From Nonlabens agnitus (GTDB lineage: Bacteria > Bacteroidota > Bacteroidia > Flavobacteriales > Flavobacteriaceae), in the NCBI RefSeq assembly GCF_002994045.1, contig NZ_MQUC01000003.1, positions 1,526,501-1,590,500 of the forward strand: a stretch of 64,000 nt of DNA, read 5' to 3'. The first letter of the stretch is position 1. Each line of letters opens with the position of its first letter. The position numbers and the translations under genes were made by a program. The notes beneath the pieces are model-generated. The model was not told where the DNA came from and ran no database searches. It worked only from the letters and a program-made list of their open reading frames with translations. Positions 27,314 through 36,600 of this stretch are shown piece by piece.

Positions 27314-28984
27314 TTACCTCAAAAATTTGAAGTAGTCCAATAATATCTTATCGTTGATTTCACGCGGTGTCTGTATCTCCAACAATTGTGGTGCAGTGTT
27401 GGTATGGATGAATTGTTGGTACGCTTTCGCGAAAGCGAACTCTTCATCAATCTTTGTATAACCAAATCCATGCATGGCACACAAGTGACTGGCGTCTAAA
27501 TGGTGTGTAGTCTCAAAATAGGTGGAGAAATAAACTTCCTGCTTCTCACCTGGCAAGATTCTAAAGATGCCACCACCGCTATTGTTGATCAGTATGATCT
27601 TAAAGTTCTTGGGAATGTAATTGTTCCAAAGTCCATTGGAATCGTAGAAAAAACTAAGATCTCCAGTAATTAAAACCGTCGGCATTCCAGAACCTACTGC
27701 AGCACCTATGGCAGTACTGGTACAGCCATCGATACCGCTGGTGCCACGATTAGAAAAAATACGGTGTGTGGCGTTCATCTTGAATAACTGCGCATACCTA
27801 ATGGTACTACTATTACCTAATTGCAAAACGATGTCATCTGGAAGGTGTTCAAATAACAATTCAAAAACCTTCATATCGCTCCATCCTATTTTTTCAAAAT
27901 AGGCAGGACGCTTTGAAAGGTAATCCTTGAAATGATGGAGCCATTGCTCTTGATAAGTGCTGGGTTGTGTTTGCACTGGTAGCGAGTGCAACCATTTTCT
28001 AGGCGCGATCTTGATATGTGCGGCAAGTTTAAAAAAGGTATCATAGGCCCTACGTTTGCCTATGTGGTAATGGATGTTGGTCTCAAACCTGCGCAGGTAC
28101 TGCTTGATTTTTTTAGAAACGATCATACCGCCTATGGTAACTACCATATCTGGCTGCAAGGCTGCAATCTGGTCATCGTCAAATTCAATAGGCGCTATTA
28201 AGGTGTCGATTCCCCAAACAATATTCTCGTGCACGATATTTGAGCTTACTTCACTCATTACCAACACACTGCCGTCTGCGGTTAAACGATCTATATCTTC
28301 CTTCTCAAATACCGGCGGATTGAGCGTCGAGAGTATAACAAGCTTACGTTTTGAATTGTTCCAGTTTTCGTAAAATGCTGCTGGGATTTCAGTAGTCTCG
28401 TCTTTGAGTACATCCATCACTTTCACATCCATAGATGGCTGTTCTACCGTATTATACAGCGGTTCTTCAAATGGGACGTTGATGTGAACAGGACCGTGTT
28501 TTGATATAGCTGTGTTGATCGCTTTATTGAGCTGCCGCTCGTTAGTAATCAAATATTCCTTTTGATCTGATCTAGTGATCATTTCCAGTTGCGTATCAAA
28601 CAAGATATGGTTTGCAAAAACATGTTTTTGGCGGATGGTCTGGCCATCGCCTATATCAATCTTGTGTGGTGGACGGTCAGCACTTAAAACAATTAATGGT
28701 ATCTCACTATAGTAGGCCTCTGCCACCGCAGGATAATAATTGAGCAAAGCACTACCGCTGGTACAAAGAAGGACCGTTGGCTCCTGCAGCTGTTGCGCAA
28801 TTCCCATCGCAAAATGCCCTGCACATCGCTCATCAACAATACTATAGCAATTGAAGAATGAATCCTGAGAGAAACTAATGGTTAATGGAGCATTGCGAGA
28901 ACCTGGAGATATAATAATGTTTTTAATATCCCTTTTCTTGAATAACTGGATGATTTGCTGAGCGTGTAGAACGGATGTCATCAT
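27314..28984 (-). CDS. menD: SEPHCHC synthase
   Basis: A thiamine-diphosphate enzyme that joins 2-oxoglutarate to isochorismate in menaquinone synthesis. At 556 residues it has normal length. Visible are ISPGSRNAPLTI near the N-terminus, the Glu-containing VDERCAGHFAMGIA, and the ThDP/Mg motif GDLSFFYDSNGLWNN. The palindrome at 27422-27437 is read as EEFAFAKAYQQ near the C-terminus. It lies downstream of menI-menF on the same strand, with a 330-bp gap. A -7 box is directly upstream. Confidence 0.96.
   Translation of the reverse strand: MMTSVLHAQQIIQLFKKRDIKNIIISPGSRNAPLTISFSQDSFFNCYSIVDERCAGHFAMGIAQQLQEPTVLLCTSGSALLNYYPAVAEAYYSEIPLIVLSADRPPHKIDIGDGQTIRQKHVFANHILFDTQLEMITRSDQKEYLITNERQLNKAINTAISKHGPVHINVPFEEPLYNTVEQPSMDVKVMDVLKDETTEIPAAFYENWNNSKRKLVILSTLNPPVFEKEDIDRLTADGSVLVMSEVSSNIVHENIVWGIDTLIAPIEFDDDQIAALQPDMVVTIGGMIVSKKIKQYLRRFETNIHYHIGKRRAYDTFFKLAAHIKIAPRKWLHSLPVQTQPSTYQEQWLHHFKDYLSKRPAYFEKIGWSDMKVFELLFEHLPDDIVLQLGNSSTIRYAQLFKMNATHRIFSNRGTSGIDGCTSTAIGAAVGSGMPTVLITGDLSFFYDSNGLWNNYIPKNFKIILINNSGGGIFRILPGEKQEVYFSTYFETTHHLDASHLCAMHGFGYTKIDEEFAFAKAYQQFIHTNTAPQLLEIQTPREINDKILLDYFKFLR
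27422..27437. repeat. Palindrome CGCTTTCGCGAAAGCG, perfect copy (in menD)
   Basis: Perfect copy near the 3' end of menD, read as AFAKA. Confidence 0.95.
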
Positions 28985-29314
28985 ACATCAAAGGTAATAG
29001 ACGCAAGCACCTCTTCATACTGGATTAACAACATATTCTAAAAGGAATTCATGACAATTCTCATTAGAAAGATTTAAGCTATTAATTCATTGCGAAAAAA
29101 GAAGAAATAAACATTTAGAAAAGAATATTGACGTTTCAGCAATTGAATCACAATAAGTTGTAATTTAATACCAATCATTGCCATGGTCTTGAATCTTCAA
29201 TTATAATCGTACTTAAATATATCGCATTGTATTGCTACATTTTGTTTTACGAGATGCGCAGTACTGTAAAAAGTGCTGCTGGAATATTCTTGGGATAAGT
29301 TTTTGGTGTCGTGT
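28985..29314. other. 330-bp intergenic region between menF and menD
   Basis: AT-rich with no open frame of note. On the minus strand TACCTTTG (28996-28989), a TAnnTTTG box, lies 4 bp before the menD ATG and may start a nearly leaderless menD transcript. Nothing else recognisable is seen; no terminator hairpin follows menF. Confidence 0.5.
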
Positions 29315-30358
29315 TTAAGTAATGATTCGCGCCATAGTCATCAACTTATTCTCGATTTCTTGCACCTCATCTTGTGGAACGCTCAACTCTGTAATACCAC
29401 CGCCAGCATATAGATGAATATTTGATTTGTCAATTTCCAAACACCTAAGGTTGACATAATAATCTGCTCGACGCTCCACCGGATTCTGAACACCTATATA
29501 TCCTGTGTAAAAACTGCGGTTATAGTTTTCATGGTTCCTGATGTAATCCAAAGCTGCTTGTCTAGGAAGACCACAAACTGCTGGAGTAGGATGTAATTCA
29601 TTTACGACCTCATTAATTTTACCGTAATCAACAGGAACTTCTAGCGATGTTTTCAAGTGGAGTAAGGAACCTGCTTGGATAGTTTCGACATCTCCAACAT
29701 CGGGTTTTTTCCCGGTCACTTTCTCTAGTGCCTTTGATATGAAATCAGTGACCAATTGCTGTTCGTTTTTCTCTTTGATTCCCCATGGTATTTGCGGATC
29801 GGCAAGAGCACTTTTTGTACCTGCCAGTGACATGGTTTTGAGCAATCCATCTTTGTAGGAAACGAGCGTCTCTGGTGTAGCACCCAACCAAGTTCCAATA
29901 GATGGATGATGGAAGAAATAACAATTAGCTTGAGGATATTCATCCAGCAAATTAGTAAGAATTTTTAGCGGATCGGTACTTTTAGCAACAGTGTGCTTTA
30001 AAGAGAGAACCACCTTTTTAAATGCTTCGTTTTTAAGTGATGTAACTGCACTTTGCACTCTATTTTGGTGCTCTATTTTTACATTTTCTGGCAAATTAAC
30101 GGCAACACCATCTAAGGTTCTCCTTTGAATTCCCCATGAAAAGCTTTTCCTCACTTCACCAATGATATAAAACTGGTTTTCAAACGATAAAAATTTTGAT
30201 AAAACTGCACAAGACATTGTGTCATGTGGTGTTTTATGTAGTTTTTGGGATTTTTGATGGAGTATTTCTACGTTGGATTCTCCACTTTTTCTTAGAAGTA
30301 AGAATGGCAGATTTTGCTGTAGAAGTTGTTGTGTATATGTGAGCAGCCTTTCGCGCAA
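29315..30358 (-). CDS. menF: Isochorismate synthase (chorismate-binding enzyme)
   Basis: Converts chorismate to isochorismate, the entry to menaquinone. A 347-residue chorismate-binding fold with the hallmarks LGATPETLVS, KTMSLAGTK, the ELHPTPAVCGLPR metal/chorismate site and FYTGYIGV. Only a TTG start (30358) fits: the next Met is about 45 residues in. The start lies 11 bp after the menI stop, in a degenerate copy of the palindrome, a curious coincidence. Its place between menI and menD favours isochorismate synthase over anthranilate or salicylate synthases. Confidence 0.9.
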   Translation of the reverse strand: MRERLLTYTQQLLQQNLPFLLLRKSGESNVEILHQKSQKLHKTPHDTMSCAVLSKFLSFENQFYIIGEVRKSFSWGIQRRTLDGVAVNLPENVKIEHQNRVQSAVTSLKNEAFKKVVLSLKHTVAKSTDPLKILTNLLDEYPQANCYFFHHPSIGTWLGATPETLVSYKDGLLKTMSLAGTKSALADPQIPWGIKEKNEQQLVTDFISKALEKVTGKKPDVGDVETIQAGSLLHLKTSLEVPVDYGKINEVVNELHPTPAVCGLPRQAALDYIRNHENYNRSFYTGYIGVQNPVERRADYYVNLRCLEIDKSNIHLYAGGGITELSVPQDEVQEIENKLMTMARIIT

Positions 30359-30361
30359 GCG
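30346..30361. repeat. Degenerate palindrome copy at the menF start
   Basis: CGCTTGCGCGAAAGGC on the minus strand differs from the consensus at three positions and contains the TTG start codon of menF. It could be chance. Confidence 0.35.
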
Positions 30362-30369
30362 ATATAAAT

Positions 30370-30789
30370 TTAAGTGTTTTTCTTTAAAGCTATGGTCGTT
30401 AATTTACAGATGGAAATCAAACGTTCCTCCTCATCAGTAATCTTGATTTCCCATAGTTGGGTGGTTCGTCCCTTGTGTAGGAATCTGGCGGTAGCAAACA
30501 CATACCCATTAACTTTAGATCGGGTATGATTGGCACTGATTTCCAACCCTCGAATGGCGAAAGAATCCGTGTCCAAAAATAGATAACTTGCCGCACTGCC
30601 TACAGACTCCGCCAGCGCCACGCTGGCACCTCCATGAAGTACACCATCAGGCTGATGCACACGTGAATTTACAGGCATTTTTGCCGTTAGAAAATCGGCA
30701 CCTACATCGATGAATTCGATATCCAGCGTTTCCATAAGTGTGTTCTTACAAATGGCGTTACACTGCGATAGTATCTTTTGTTTGTCCAT
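30370..30789 (-). CDS. menI: Hotdog-fold acyl-CoA thioesterase, probable DHNA-CoA hydrolase (MenI-like)
   Basis: A 139-residue PaaI/YdiI-type thioesterase. The GVLHGGASVALAESVGSAAS segment carries the hotdog active-site Gly and Glu and is very close to the E. coli YdiI pattern. YdiI hydrolyses 1,4-dihydroxy-2-naphthoyl-CoA in menaquinone synthesis. Genetic linkage to menF and menD supports this job here. Assignment by motif and context; substrate untested. Confidence 0.8.
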   Translation of the reverse strand: MDKQKILSQCNAICKNTLMETLDIEFIDVGADFLTAKMPVNSRVHQPDGVLHGGASVALAESVGSAASYLFLDTDSFAIRGLEISANHTRSKVNGYVFATARFLHKGRTTQLWEIKITDEEERLISICKLTTIALKKNT

Positions 30790-30823
30790 ATCTTTATCAA
30801 AAATAAGCTATCAAATTGACTCT

Positions 30824-31471
30824 ATGGTAAAGATGGTTTCTTACGTTCACACGAATTCTTATGAAGTATTATACCCTACTACAAAAAGCACCAAAAACAT
30901 TTGGATTTGTTTTCATGGCTTGGGCTACCTCTCTCGATATTTCAAAAAGTATTTCAAGGATCTCGATCCAGAAACAAATGCCGTTATCGTTCTTCAGGCT
31001 CCTTCTAAATTCTATTTAGATAAGAAATTCAAACACGTCGGTGCCAGTTGGCTCACCAGAGTGGATACAGTTCAGGAAATGGACAACAATCTCCATTATA
31101 TTGACGAGGTTATAAAGAATGAAAAGTTGGTAGGCGATCCACGTCTTATCCTTATGGGGTATTCCCAAGGAGTTTCCATTGCAACACGTTTCTTGAAGCA
31201 CTATGCACAGCCCATAAAAGCACTCATTATGCATAGCGGTAGCATACCTGATGAGCTTAATGAGCAAGACGGTAAGCTTTTCAAGGCGATGGCAGATCGC
31301 ATCATCCATATTGTCGGAACTCAAGATGAGTACCTCACCGAAGAGCGTATAGAAAAAGAGCAGCAAAAGATCGACCTTTTATTTGGTGAAAAATGTGAGT
31401 TTCATCGACCAACGATCAAACATGAAGTAGATGTCGAGCTAATCATATCTATATCTAAAACCCTATCATAA
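30824..31471 (+). CDS. Alpha/beta hydrolase (phospholipase/carboxylesterase-like)
   Basis: A serine hydrolase of about 215 residues. The nucleophile elbow is LMGYSQGVS, the likely Asp is in IVGTQDEYL and the His in TIKHEVD; the oxyanion HGLGYLS precedes. It belongs with cytoplasmic carboxylesterase/phospholipase 2-type hydrolases; substrate unknown. A longer frame reaches back to 30710, but the extra 38 residues overlap menI and look non-native, so the ATG at 30824 is preferred (30833 is possible). Coupled by TAATG to rdgB. Confidence 0.82.
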   Translation: MVKMVSYVHTNSYEVLYPTTKSTKNIWICFHGLGYLSRYFKKYFKDLDPETNAVIVLQAPSKFYLDKKFKHVGASWLTRVDTVQEMDNNLHYIDEVIKNEKLVGDPRLILMGYSQGVSIATRFLKHYAQPIKALIMHSGSIPDELNEQDGKLFKAMADRIIHIVGTQDEYLTEERIEKEQQKIDLLFGEKCEFHRPTIKHEVDVELIISISKTLS

Positions 31472-32055
31472 TGCAATTAATATTTGCCACGCATAACCCC
31501 AACAAGCTCCAAGAAGTGCAACAAATGATGCCTAGCAGCATTAAACTTTTGAGCCTTGAGGACGTCCAACTATTTGACGAAATTCCAGAGACAGCTGCCA
31601 CTATTAAAGAAAATGCCATCCTTAAAACTGATTATATCAAAACTAGATTTGATCTTCCTGTTTTTGCAGACGATACCGGTTTGATCGTTCCCGCGCTTGC
31701 TGGCGATCCAGGTGTGCGATCTGCGAGATATGCTGGTGAGCATAAAAACAGCCAAAATAATATGGATCTACTTTTGTCAAATCTTGAAGGCAAGGAAAAC
31801 AGATCTGCCTATTTTTTGACCGTCATCTCACTGTATCTCAATGGCAAACAACACGTTTTTGAAGGACGCTGTGATGGCGAGATACTCCAGCATCGACAAG
31901 GCGAGAAGGGATTTGGCTACGATCCCATTTTTAGACCTAAAGGGTTTGATAAGAGTTTTGCACAAATGGACATGGATCAAAAATCTGAGATTAGCCATCG
32001 CGGTATGGCCCTTAAAAAGCTTATTAACTATTTAAATGGCATCAAAATTGACTAA
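31471..32055 (+). CDS. rdgB: Non-canonical purine NTP pyrophosphatase (RdgB/HAM1)
   Basis: Removes dITP, XTP and ITP from the nucleotide pool. The 194 residues match family length. The start FATHNPNKLQEVQQMMP, FADDTGLIVPAL with metal-binding Asp residues, GDPGVRSARYAGEH and C-terminal GEKGFGYDPIF and SHRGMALKKL are textbook RdgB motifs. The ATG overlaps the hydrolase stop (TAATG). Confidence 0.96.
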   Translation: MQLIFATHNPNKLQEVQQMMPSSIKLLSLEDVQLFDEIPETAATIKENAILKTDYIKTRFDLPVFADDTGLIVPALAGDPGVRSARYAGEHKNSQNNMDLLLSNLEGKENRSAYFLTVISLYLNGKQHVFEGRCDGEILQHRQGEKGFGYDPIFRPKGFDKSFAQMDMDQKSEISHRGMALKKLINYLNGIKID

Positions 32056-32100
32056 TTATCACTTTAGAACAATACACTTACCGTATTTTTATAGTCCTGT

Positions 32101-32898
32101 ATGAAATCAATTAGACTAGTTGTTACTTTTTTAATCTTGGGTGCCTATTTAGGTTTCGCTCAAGGCGAAAACAACAACGCTCAAAACACCTCGCAAAAAG
32201 CAACCATAGTCAATGGTAAAGTCCTCAATGCAAAGGACAACTCCATATTACAGGATGTGAATATTGTGAACCTCAACAAGGTCATAGGAACCATCACCAA
32301 ACCTGACGGAACTTTTGAAATACGTGCCGCAGTAAATGACACGTTGTACTTTTCATATATTGGATTTCAAACCATCAACGTTAGAGTAACCGAAGACTGG
32401 ATCAAATATGGCGATGTGACCATATCCATGACTGAAAAAGGAATCGCCCTGGAAGATGTTGTGGTGACTGATAATGGTCTTACTGGCTATCTTGAAATTG
32501 ATGCCAAGCGTGCTCCTATTTACGCCACACGCAGATTCAGCATTAGTGGTTTACCAGAAGCCTATGAAGGCGGTAACAAAGCACCTGGTGCCGTAGAAAA
32601 AACATTGAACTCCATTTTCAACCCTGTAGACTTTCTGTTTAATACCTTCGGTAAAGAAGGGAAATCCTTGAGCAAAGTTCGTAGGATTAAAGAGCAGGAC
32701 GAGATACGGAATTTACTGCAGTCGAAATATGATAGGGAAACACTTGTGAACCTATTGCAAATGGACAAAATAAGTATTGACGCCATATTGAGAAACTGTC
32801 AATACTCAAAAGAATTTATAACCGGAGCAAACGACCTTCAAATCCTAGACGCCATTAGCGAGTGTTATGAGGAATACAAGGTGCTCAAGCAAAATTGA
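32101..32898 (+). CDS. Secreted carboxypeptidase-regulatory-like domain protein
   Basis: A 265-residue exported protein. A signal peptide (about 1-20, ending LGFAQG) precedes a CarboxypepD_reg-like beta-sandwich (about 36-120: VNGKVLNAKDNSILQDVNIV, FSYIGFQTI), as found at the N-terminus of TonB-dependent receptors. The rest (about 125-265) is a helical region seen in free-standing flavobacterial proteins. No receptor barrel is present. It probably resides in the periplasm or at the outer membrane; role unknown. Confidence 0.8.
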   Translation: MKSIRLVVTFLILGAYLGFAQGENNNAQNTSQKATIVNGKVLNAKDNSILQDVNIVNLNKVIGTITKPDGTFEIRAAVNDTLYFSYIGFQTINVRVTEDWIKYGDVTISMTEKGIALEDVVVTDNGLTGYLEIDAKRAPIYATRRFSISGLPEAYEGGNKAPGAVEKTLNSIFNPVDFLFNTFGKEGKSLSKVRRIKEQDEIRNLLQSKYDRETLVNLLQMDKISIDAILRNCQYSKEFITGANDLQILDAISECYEEYKVLKQN

Positions 32899-32908
32899 AA
32901 ATTAATAT

Positions 32909-33967
32909 ATGATACGTAACACTATTCTTATCGCATCGCTTGCGATTACTGCGCTTACCAGCTGCACCTCAACAAAAACCTCTAGTACAGAATCTACGGC
33001 GATGACTCCTGTAGATAATGAACCTAGAATGATGGAAGATGATAAAAACCCATTAGTGGTAAAATACATGAACACCATCACCGCAGCCGAACTTAAGGAG
33101 CAATTGTATGAGTATGCCAGCGATGATATGGAAGGTCGTATGACCGGAACTCCTGGACAAAGAAAAGCCGTTGAATATCTCAAAGGAAAGTATCAAGTAA
33201 TGAACGTTCCTGGTGGTGCCCAAAACGGTGAGTATTTCCAGAGCATTCCTCAAGAGTTTTTTGGAAAGAGAGAAATCACTTCAGAAAATGTTTTGGCATT
33301 TATTGAAGGCTCAGAAAAGCCAGAAGAAGTATTAGTCATTTCGGCGCACCTGGACCATATTGGTACTCGTAATGGCGAAGTGTTTAATGGAGCAGATGAT
33401 GATGGTAGTGGTACCATCGCGCTTGTAGAGATCGCAGAGGCTTTTCAACAAGCTAAGGAAGAAGGAAACGGCCCTAAACGCTCTATCCTATTCCTTCACG
33501 TCACGGCAGAGGAAATAGGACTTCAAGGTAGCAAGTACTATTCAGAAAATCCAGTATATCCATTAGCAAACACTATTGCAGACCTAAATGTGGACATGAT
33601 AGGCCGTATCGATCCAGAAAGAGAAGCTAAAACAAACTATGTATACCTAATAGGTAGTGACATGTTGAGCCAAGACCTACACGATATAAGTGAGAAGGCG
33701 AACAAGACATATGTGAATATGGATCTAGACTATACCTACAACGGTAAAGATGATCCCAACCGTTTCTATTACAGATCTGACCACTACAATTTTGCTAAAA
33801 ACAATGTACCGGTCATTTTCTACTTTAACGGTACGCACGAGGATTACCATAAGGCGAGCGACACACCAGACAAGATTGAATACGATTTGTACGCACAGCG
33901 CGCACAATTGATATTTGCAACCGCATGGGAATTGGCAAATGCAGACCAACGTCCAATGCTTAAATAA
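32909..33967 (+). CDS. M28 family metallopeptidase, lipoprotein
   Basis: A 352-residue peptidase with a lipobox (ITALTSC). M28 zinc ligands are visible as SAHLDHIG, NGADDDGSGT, TAEEIGLQGS, DLNVDMIGRID and a C-terminal HEDYHKASDT, the two-zinc aminopeptidase pattern. It follows the regulatory-like protein by 10 bp and probably shares its transcript, ending at the terminator at 33985. It likely trims peptides at the cell surface or in the periplasm. Confidence 0.93.
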   Translation: MIRNTILIASLAITALTSCTSTKTSSTESTAMTPVDNEPRMMEDDKNPLVVKYMNTITAAELKEQLYEYASDDMEGRMTGTPGQRKAVEYLKGKYQVMNVPGGAQNGEYFQSIPQEFFGKREITSENVLAFIEGSEKPEEVLVISAHLDHIGTRNGEVFNGADDDGSGTIALVEIAEAFQQAKEEGNGPKRSILFLHVTAEEIGLQGSKYYSENPVYPLANTIADLNVDMIGRIDPEREAKTNYVYLIGSDMLSQDLHDISEKANKTYVNMDLDYTYNGKDDPNRFYYRSDHYNFAKNNVPVIFYFNGTHEDYHKASDTPDKIEYDLYAQRAQLIFATAWELANADQRPMLK

Positions 33968-33984
33968 GCAAAATAGCTTTCTAT

Positions 33985-34014
33985 AAAAAAACGCACCTCA
34001 TGGGTGCGTTTTTT
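33985..34014 (+). terminator. Rho-independent terminator after the M28 peptidase
   Basis: Stem ACGCACC/GGTGCGT flanked by an A run and a T run, about 18 bp after the stop. Confidence 0.85.
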
Positions 34015-34076
34015 GTTTCTAGGAAAATCGGTTTCTTCGAAATCTTGAATAACCTGTAGGATGATCATATGAACTT

Positions 34077-34092
34077 CGCTTTCGCGAAAGCG
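34077..34092. repeat. Palindrome CGCTTTCGCGAAAGCG, perfect copy (intergenic)
   Basis: Perfect copy with TT/AA flanks between the convergent M28 and helicase genes, 18 bp from the helicase stop. Confidence 0.95.
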
Positions 34093-34109
34093 AACCTATA
34101 ACAATCCTT

Positions 34110-35624
34110 TTAACTTTCTACTCCAGCAAACTCTTGCTGTATCGCGACGCGCAACCTGCGGTAATAATCCTCTTCTAACCAATCCTTGTAATTGTTGGTG
34201 TTGTTGATAATGCAATAGGAATAGCGGCGTATGCGGTCCTTAATATCTTCTTTGAGCAACTTTGCTAGGATACGAGCGTCAAACACGTCCTCGCTATTCT
34301 CGACACACCACTGTACGTGCTGAGCGATGCTCTCATCAAGGACTTCTTTAGATTTTCGGTTTTCCTTAGTGATGCGCTTATAGGCACCACGAATGTCAAA
34401 TGTAAAGTCTTTGGTATTTGGGAATTCTGCCTTGACGTCTTCTGGCATCTTGTACACGAAATTGCGCTCAATCTCTTCGTCAGAAACGATGTTCTCTACA
34501 TAAAAATCTGGAGATCTAAATACTTGCTGCCAGTCCACAGGCTCGTTCCAAAGTCCAAATCGCGCCACATTATTACCCAGATCTATGATCTGGAACTCTT
34601 CCTTATTCTTATAGATACGTGATCCACGACCTATCATTTGATAATAAAGAGTCAACGATTTTGTCGCTCTGTTCAAAATAATGGATTCCACAGATGGCTC
34701 ATCAAAACCAGTGGTCAAAATACTTACCGAGGTCAAGATCGCATCTGGCTTTTTCTTGAACCACTTCAAGATTTCCTTACGTTCTTCCTTGTTATTGGTG
34801 TTATCCAAATGTCTTATCTCCAGACCTGCTCTTCTAAAGGTATCCTCAACTTCCATACTGGTTCTAATACCATTATTAAAGATGAGCGTTTTCTTTCCCT
34901 TACTTGTTTCAAAGTAAGCCTGCAGGAGCTTGTCCTGCATGGAATGGTCGGTATAGAGCTTTTCACTGGATTTTACCGTATAATCTCCATTCATACCTAT
35001 GGTAAGCCCACTCAAACCTACATCATAGGTATGCGTTACCGCACGAGCAAGAAAACCATTGTCAACTAGGGATGTGATGCTGTCACCTACAATAAGCTCA
35101 TCATAGTTATCCTTCATTGGGAGCTTGAAGTTGGAACTAAGCGGCGTCGCGGTAACACCTAGCATAAAACAGTGCTCAAAATACTTGAACAACTTACGGA
35201 AGCTATTATAGTGCGCCTCATCCACTATTACAAGGCCAATGTCTTCCAGCTTGAGTTTATCGTCCTGAATACGGTTATTGAGTGTTTCAACCATCGCAAC
35301 AAAACACTGATAATCCTTTTGATCATCCAGTTCCTTAACCTTGGAATTGATGATCTTATTCTTAACCTGAAAGTTATCCAAGACTTTAGAAGTCTGCTTA
35401 CACAACTCGATACGGTGTGTTAGGATGACAACCTTTTTGTTTTTTTGCTTAAGGTAACGCCTCACGATTTCTGAAAAGACCACGGTCTTTCCACCACCGG
35501 TAGGCAATTGATATAGAAGTTTGTAATCGTCTGGTTTCTCATCGATCCTATCAAAAATCTCACCTAGATCACGCTTTTGGTAATCGTAAAGTTTTTTGAT
35601 TTTTGTCTTGGATTCTTGCTGCAT
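34110..35624 (-). CDS. Superfamily 2 DEAD/DEAH helicase
   Basis: A 504-residue two-domain helicase of the COG1061/RadD-like type. Motifs: LPTGGGKTVV (I), ILTHRIEL (Ia), VIVDEAHYN (II), MLGVTATPL (III), LTTGFDEPSVE (V) and YYQMIGRGSR (VI). A roughly 100-residue C-terminal extension follows. No nuclease or methylase partner is nearby, so it is not an obvious restriction subunit; a repair role like RadD is possible but unproven. Transcribed alone from upstream of 35624. Confidence 0.9.
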   Translation of the reverse strand: MQQESKTKIKKLYDYQKRDLGEIFDRIDEKPDDYKLLYQLPTGGGKTVVFSEIVRRYLKQKNKKVVILTHRIELCKQTSKVLDNFQVKNKIINSKVKELDDQKDYQCFVAMVETLNNRIQDDKLKLEDIGLVIVDEAHYNSFRKLFKYFEHCFMLGVTATPLSSNFKLPMKDNYDELIVGDSITSLVDNGFLARAVTHTYDVGLSGLTIGMNGDYTVKSSEKLYTDHSMQDKLLQAYFETSKGKKTLIFNNGIRTSMEVEDTFRRAGLEIRHLDNTNNKEERKEILKWFKKKPDAILTSVSILTTGFDEPSVESIILNRATKSLTLYYQMIGRGSRIYKNKEEFQIIDLGNNVARFGLWNEPVDWQQVFRSPDFYVENIVSDEEIERNFVYKMPEDVKAEFPNTKDFTFDIRGAYKRITKENRKSKEVLDESIAQHVQWCVENSEDVFDARILAKLLKEDIKDRIRRYSYCIINNTNNYKDWLEEDYYRRLRVAIQQEFAGVES

Positions 35625-35757
35625 GGATGAAGTTATTTTTCAGTTTTGGGATTTGCAAAAATAGGGAATTTAAATCCTTTTGAAACTACCGTAAACGTTG
35701 ACTTTTTAAATATTTTATATTGATGCGAATTTAACAATGTAAAGGGCTGCTTATTCC

Positions 35758-35765
35758 TATTTTTG
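35758..35765 (+). promoter_or_regulatory. Promoter -7 box of the VTT-domain protein gene
   Basis: TATTTTTG fits TAnnTTTG, 20 bp before the ATG. Confidence 0.5.
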
Positions 35766-35785
35766 CAAATTCCAACGTCGATTAA

Positions 35786-36394
35786 ATGGGTTCTTCCAAA
35801 AACAAATTTCAGCCTCAACGAGCTCACCGGTATTATAAAATCACCGGGTTTTACTCCTTTGTGGTGGAGAGCATCAAAAAATCGATGCCACCAGTACTGA
35901 TAGTCGTTGGTTTGCTGGTCATCTTTCATTTTGCAGTGATGCCCATTCCAGATGCACTGGAACTTGCCGTGGCAGAATTGCCTAATTATGGTGTCCTGGC
36001 CTTCTTCTTTCTATCTGAAACTCTATTAGGTTTAATCCCACCAGAACTTTTTATCGCATGGGCCGGCAAGACGGCAGATCCAGCGCTCAACCTATTTTTT
36101 ATCGCACTACTCTCCTATCTAGGCGGTATGTGCTCCTATTTTATAGGTAGATGGTCGCTCAAGATCCCAGCGATACATAACTATCTGGAAATTAAAATGG
36201 CTAAACAACTTATCATGGCCAGAAAATGGGGTGGCATCTTGATCGCTGTAGGCGCACTATTACCGCTACCTTTTTCCATAGGTAGTCTAGTAGCTGGAAT
36301 GCTGCGCTATCCATTTAAATATTGGGTCGTCATCGGTCTACTCCGTTTCTTGAGGTTTGCCCTTTATGGTGCCGCGATCTTCTCAGTAGTATAA
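35786..36394 (+). CDS. YqaA/DedA-like VTT-domain inner-membrane protein
   Basis: A 202-residue membrane protein. A hydrophobic helix near residues 36-54 precedes a VTT (SNARE-associated) region: ETLLGLIPPELFIAWAG with its Pro-containing re-entrant loop, LLSYLGGMCSYFIGRW with Gly-rich packing, and LLPLPFSIGSLVAGML. This matches the YqaA branch of the DedA superfamily, some members of which flip lipids. The cargo here is unknown. Confidence 0.85.
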   Translation: MGSSKNKFQPQRAHRYYKITGFYSFVVESIKKSMPPVLIVVGLLVIFHFAVMPIPDALELAVAELPNYGVLAFFFLSETLLGLIPPELFIAWAGKTADPALNLFFIALLSYLGGMCSYFIGRWSLKIPAIHNYLEIKMAKQLIMARKWGGILIAVGALLPLPFSIGSLVAGMLRYPFKYWVVIGLLRFLRFALYGAAIFSVV

Positions 36395-36490
36395 TGAGTT
36401 TCTCTTTGATAGCAGGGCACAAAAAACATAGCACCTTAGCCTCAAACGACATCTATCGACCGTAGATGTTCTAGATGATGGTGTTGTTAT

Positions 36491-36506
36491 CGCTTTCGCG
36501 AAAGCG
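36491..36506. repeat. Palindrome CGCTTTCGCGAAAGCG, perfect copy (intergenic)
   Basis: Perfect copy between the convergent VTT-protein and OmpA genes. Confidence 0.95.
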
Positions 36507-36549
36507 AACTCTCATTGCACCTTATTACATTTCCCTGAAGTGATCGCAT

Positions 36550-36582
36550 AAAAAAAGCCTCCTAAAACTAGGAGGCTTTTGA
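36550..36582 (-). terminator. Rho-independent terminator, mainly of ompA
   Basis: Stem AAAAGCCTCCTA/TAGGAGGCTTTT (36553-36580) with the longer T run on the minus strand; it may act in both directions. Confidence 0.85.
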
Positions 36583-36600
36583 AGTGAAGGGTACACTTGA

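Noticed and set aside
30710..30823. Upstream extension of the alpha/beta hydrolase
   Set aside because: The extra residues overlap the menI gene and do not resemble hydrolase sequence.
34110..35624. Helicase as part of a defence or restriction system
   Set aside because: No methylase, nuclease or other defence gene is adjacent; the only HsdR-like domain is 3 kb away in another operon.
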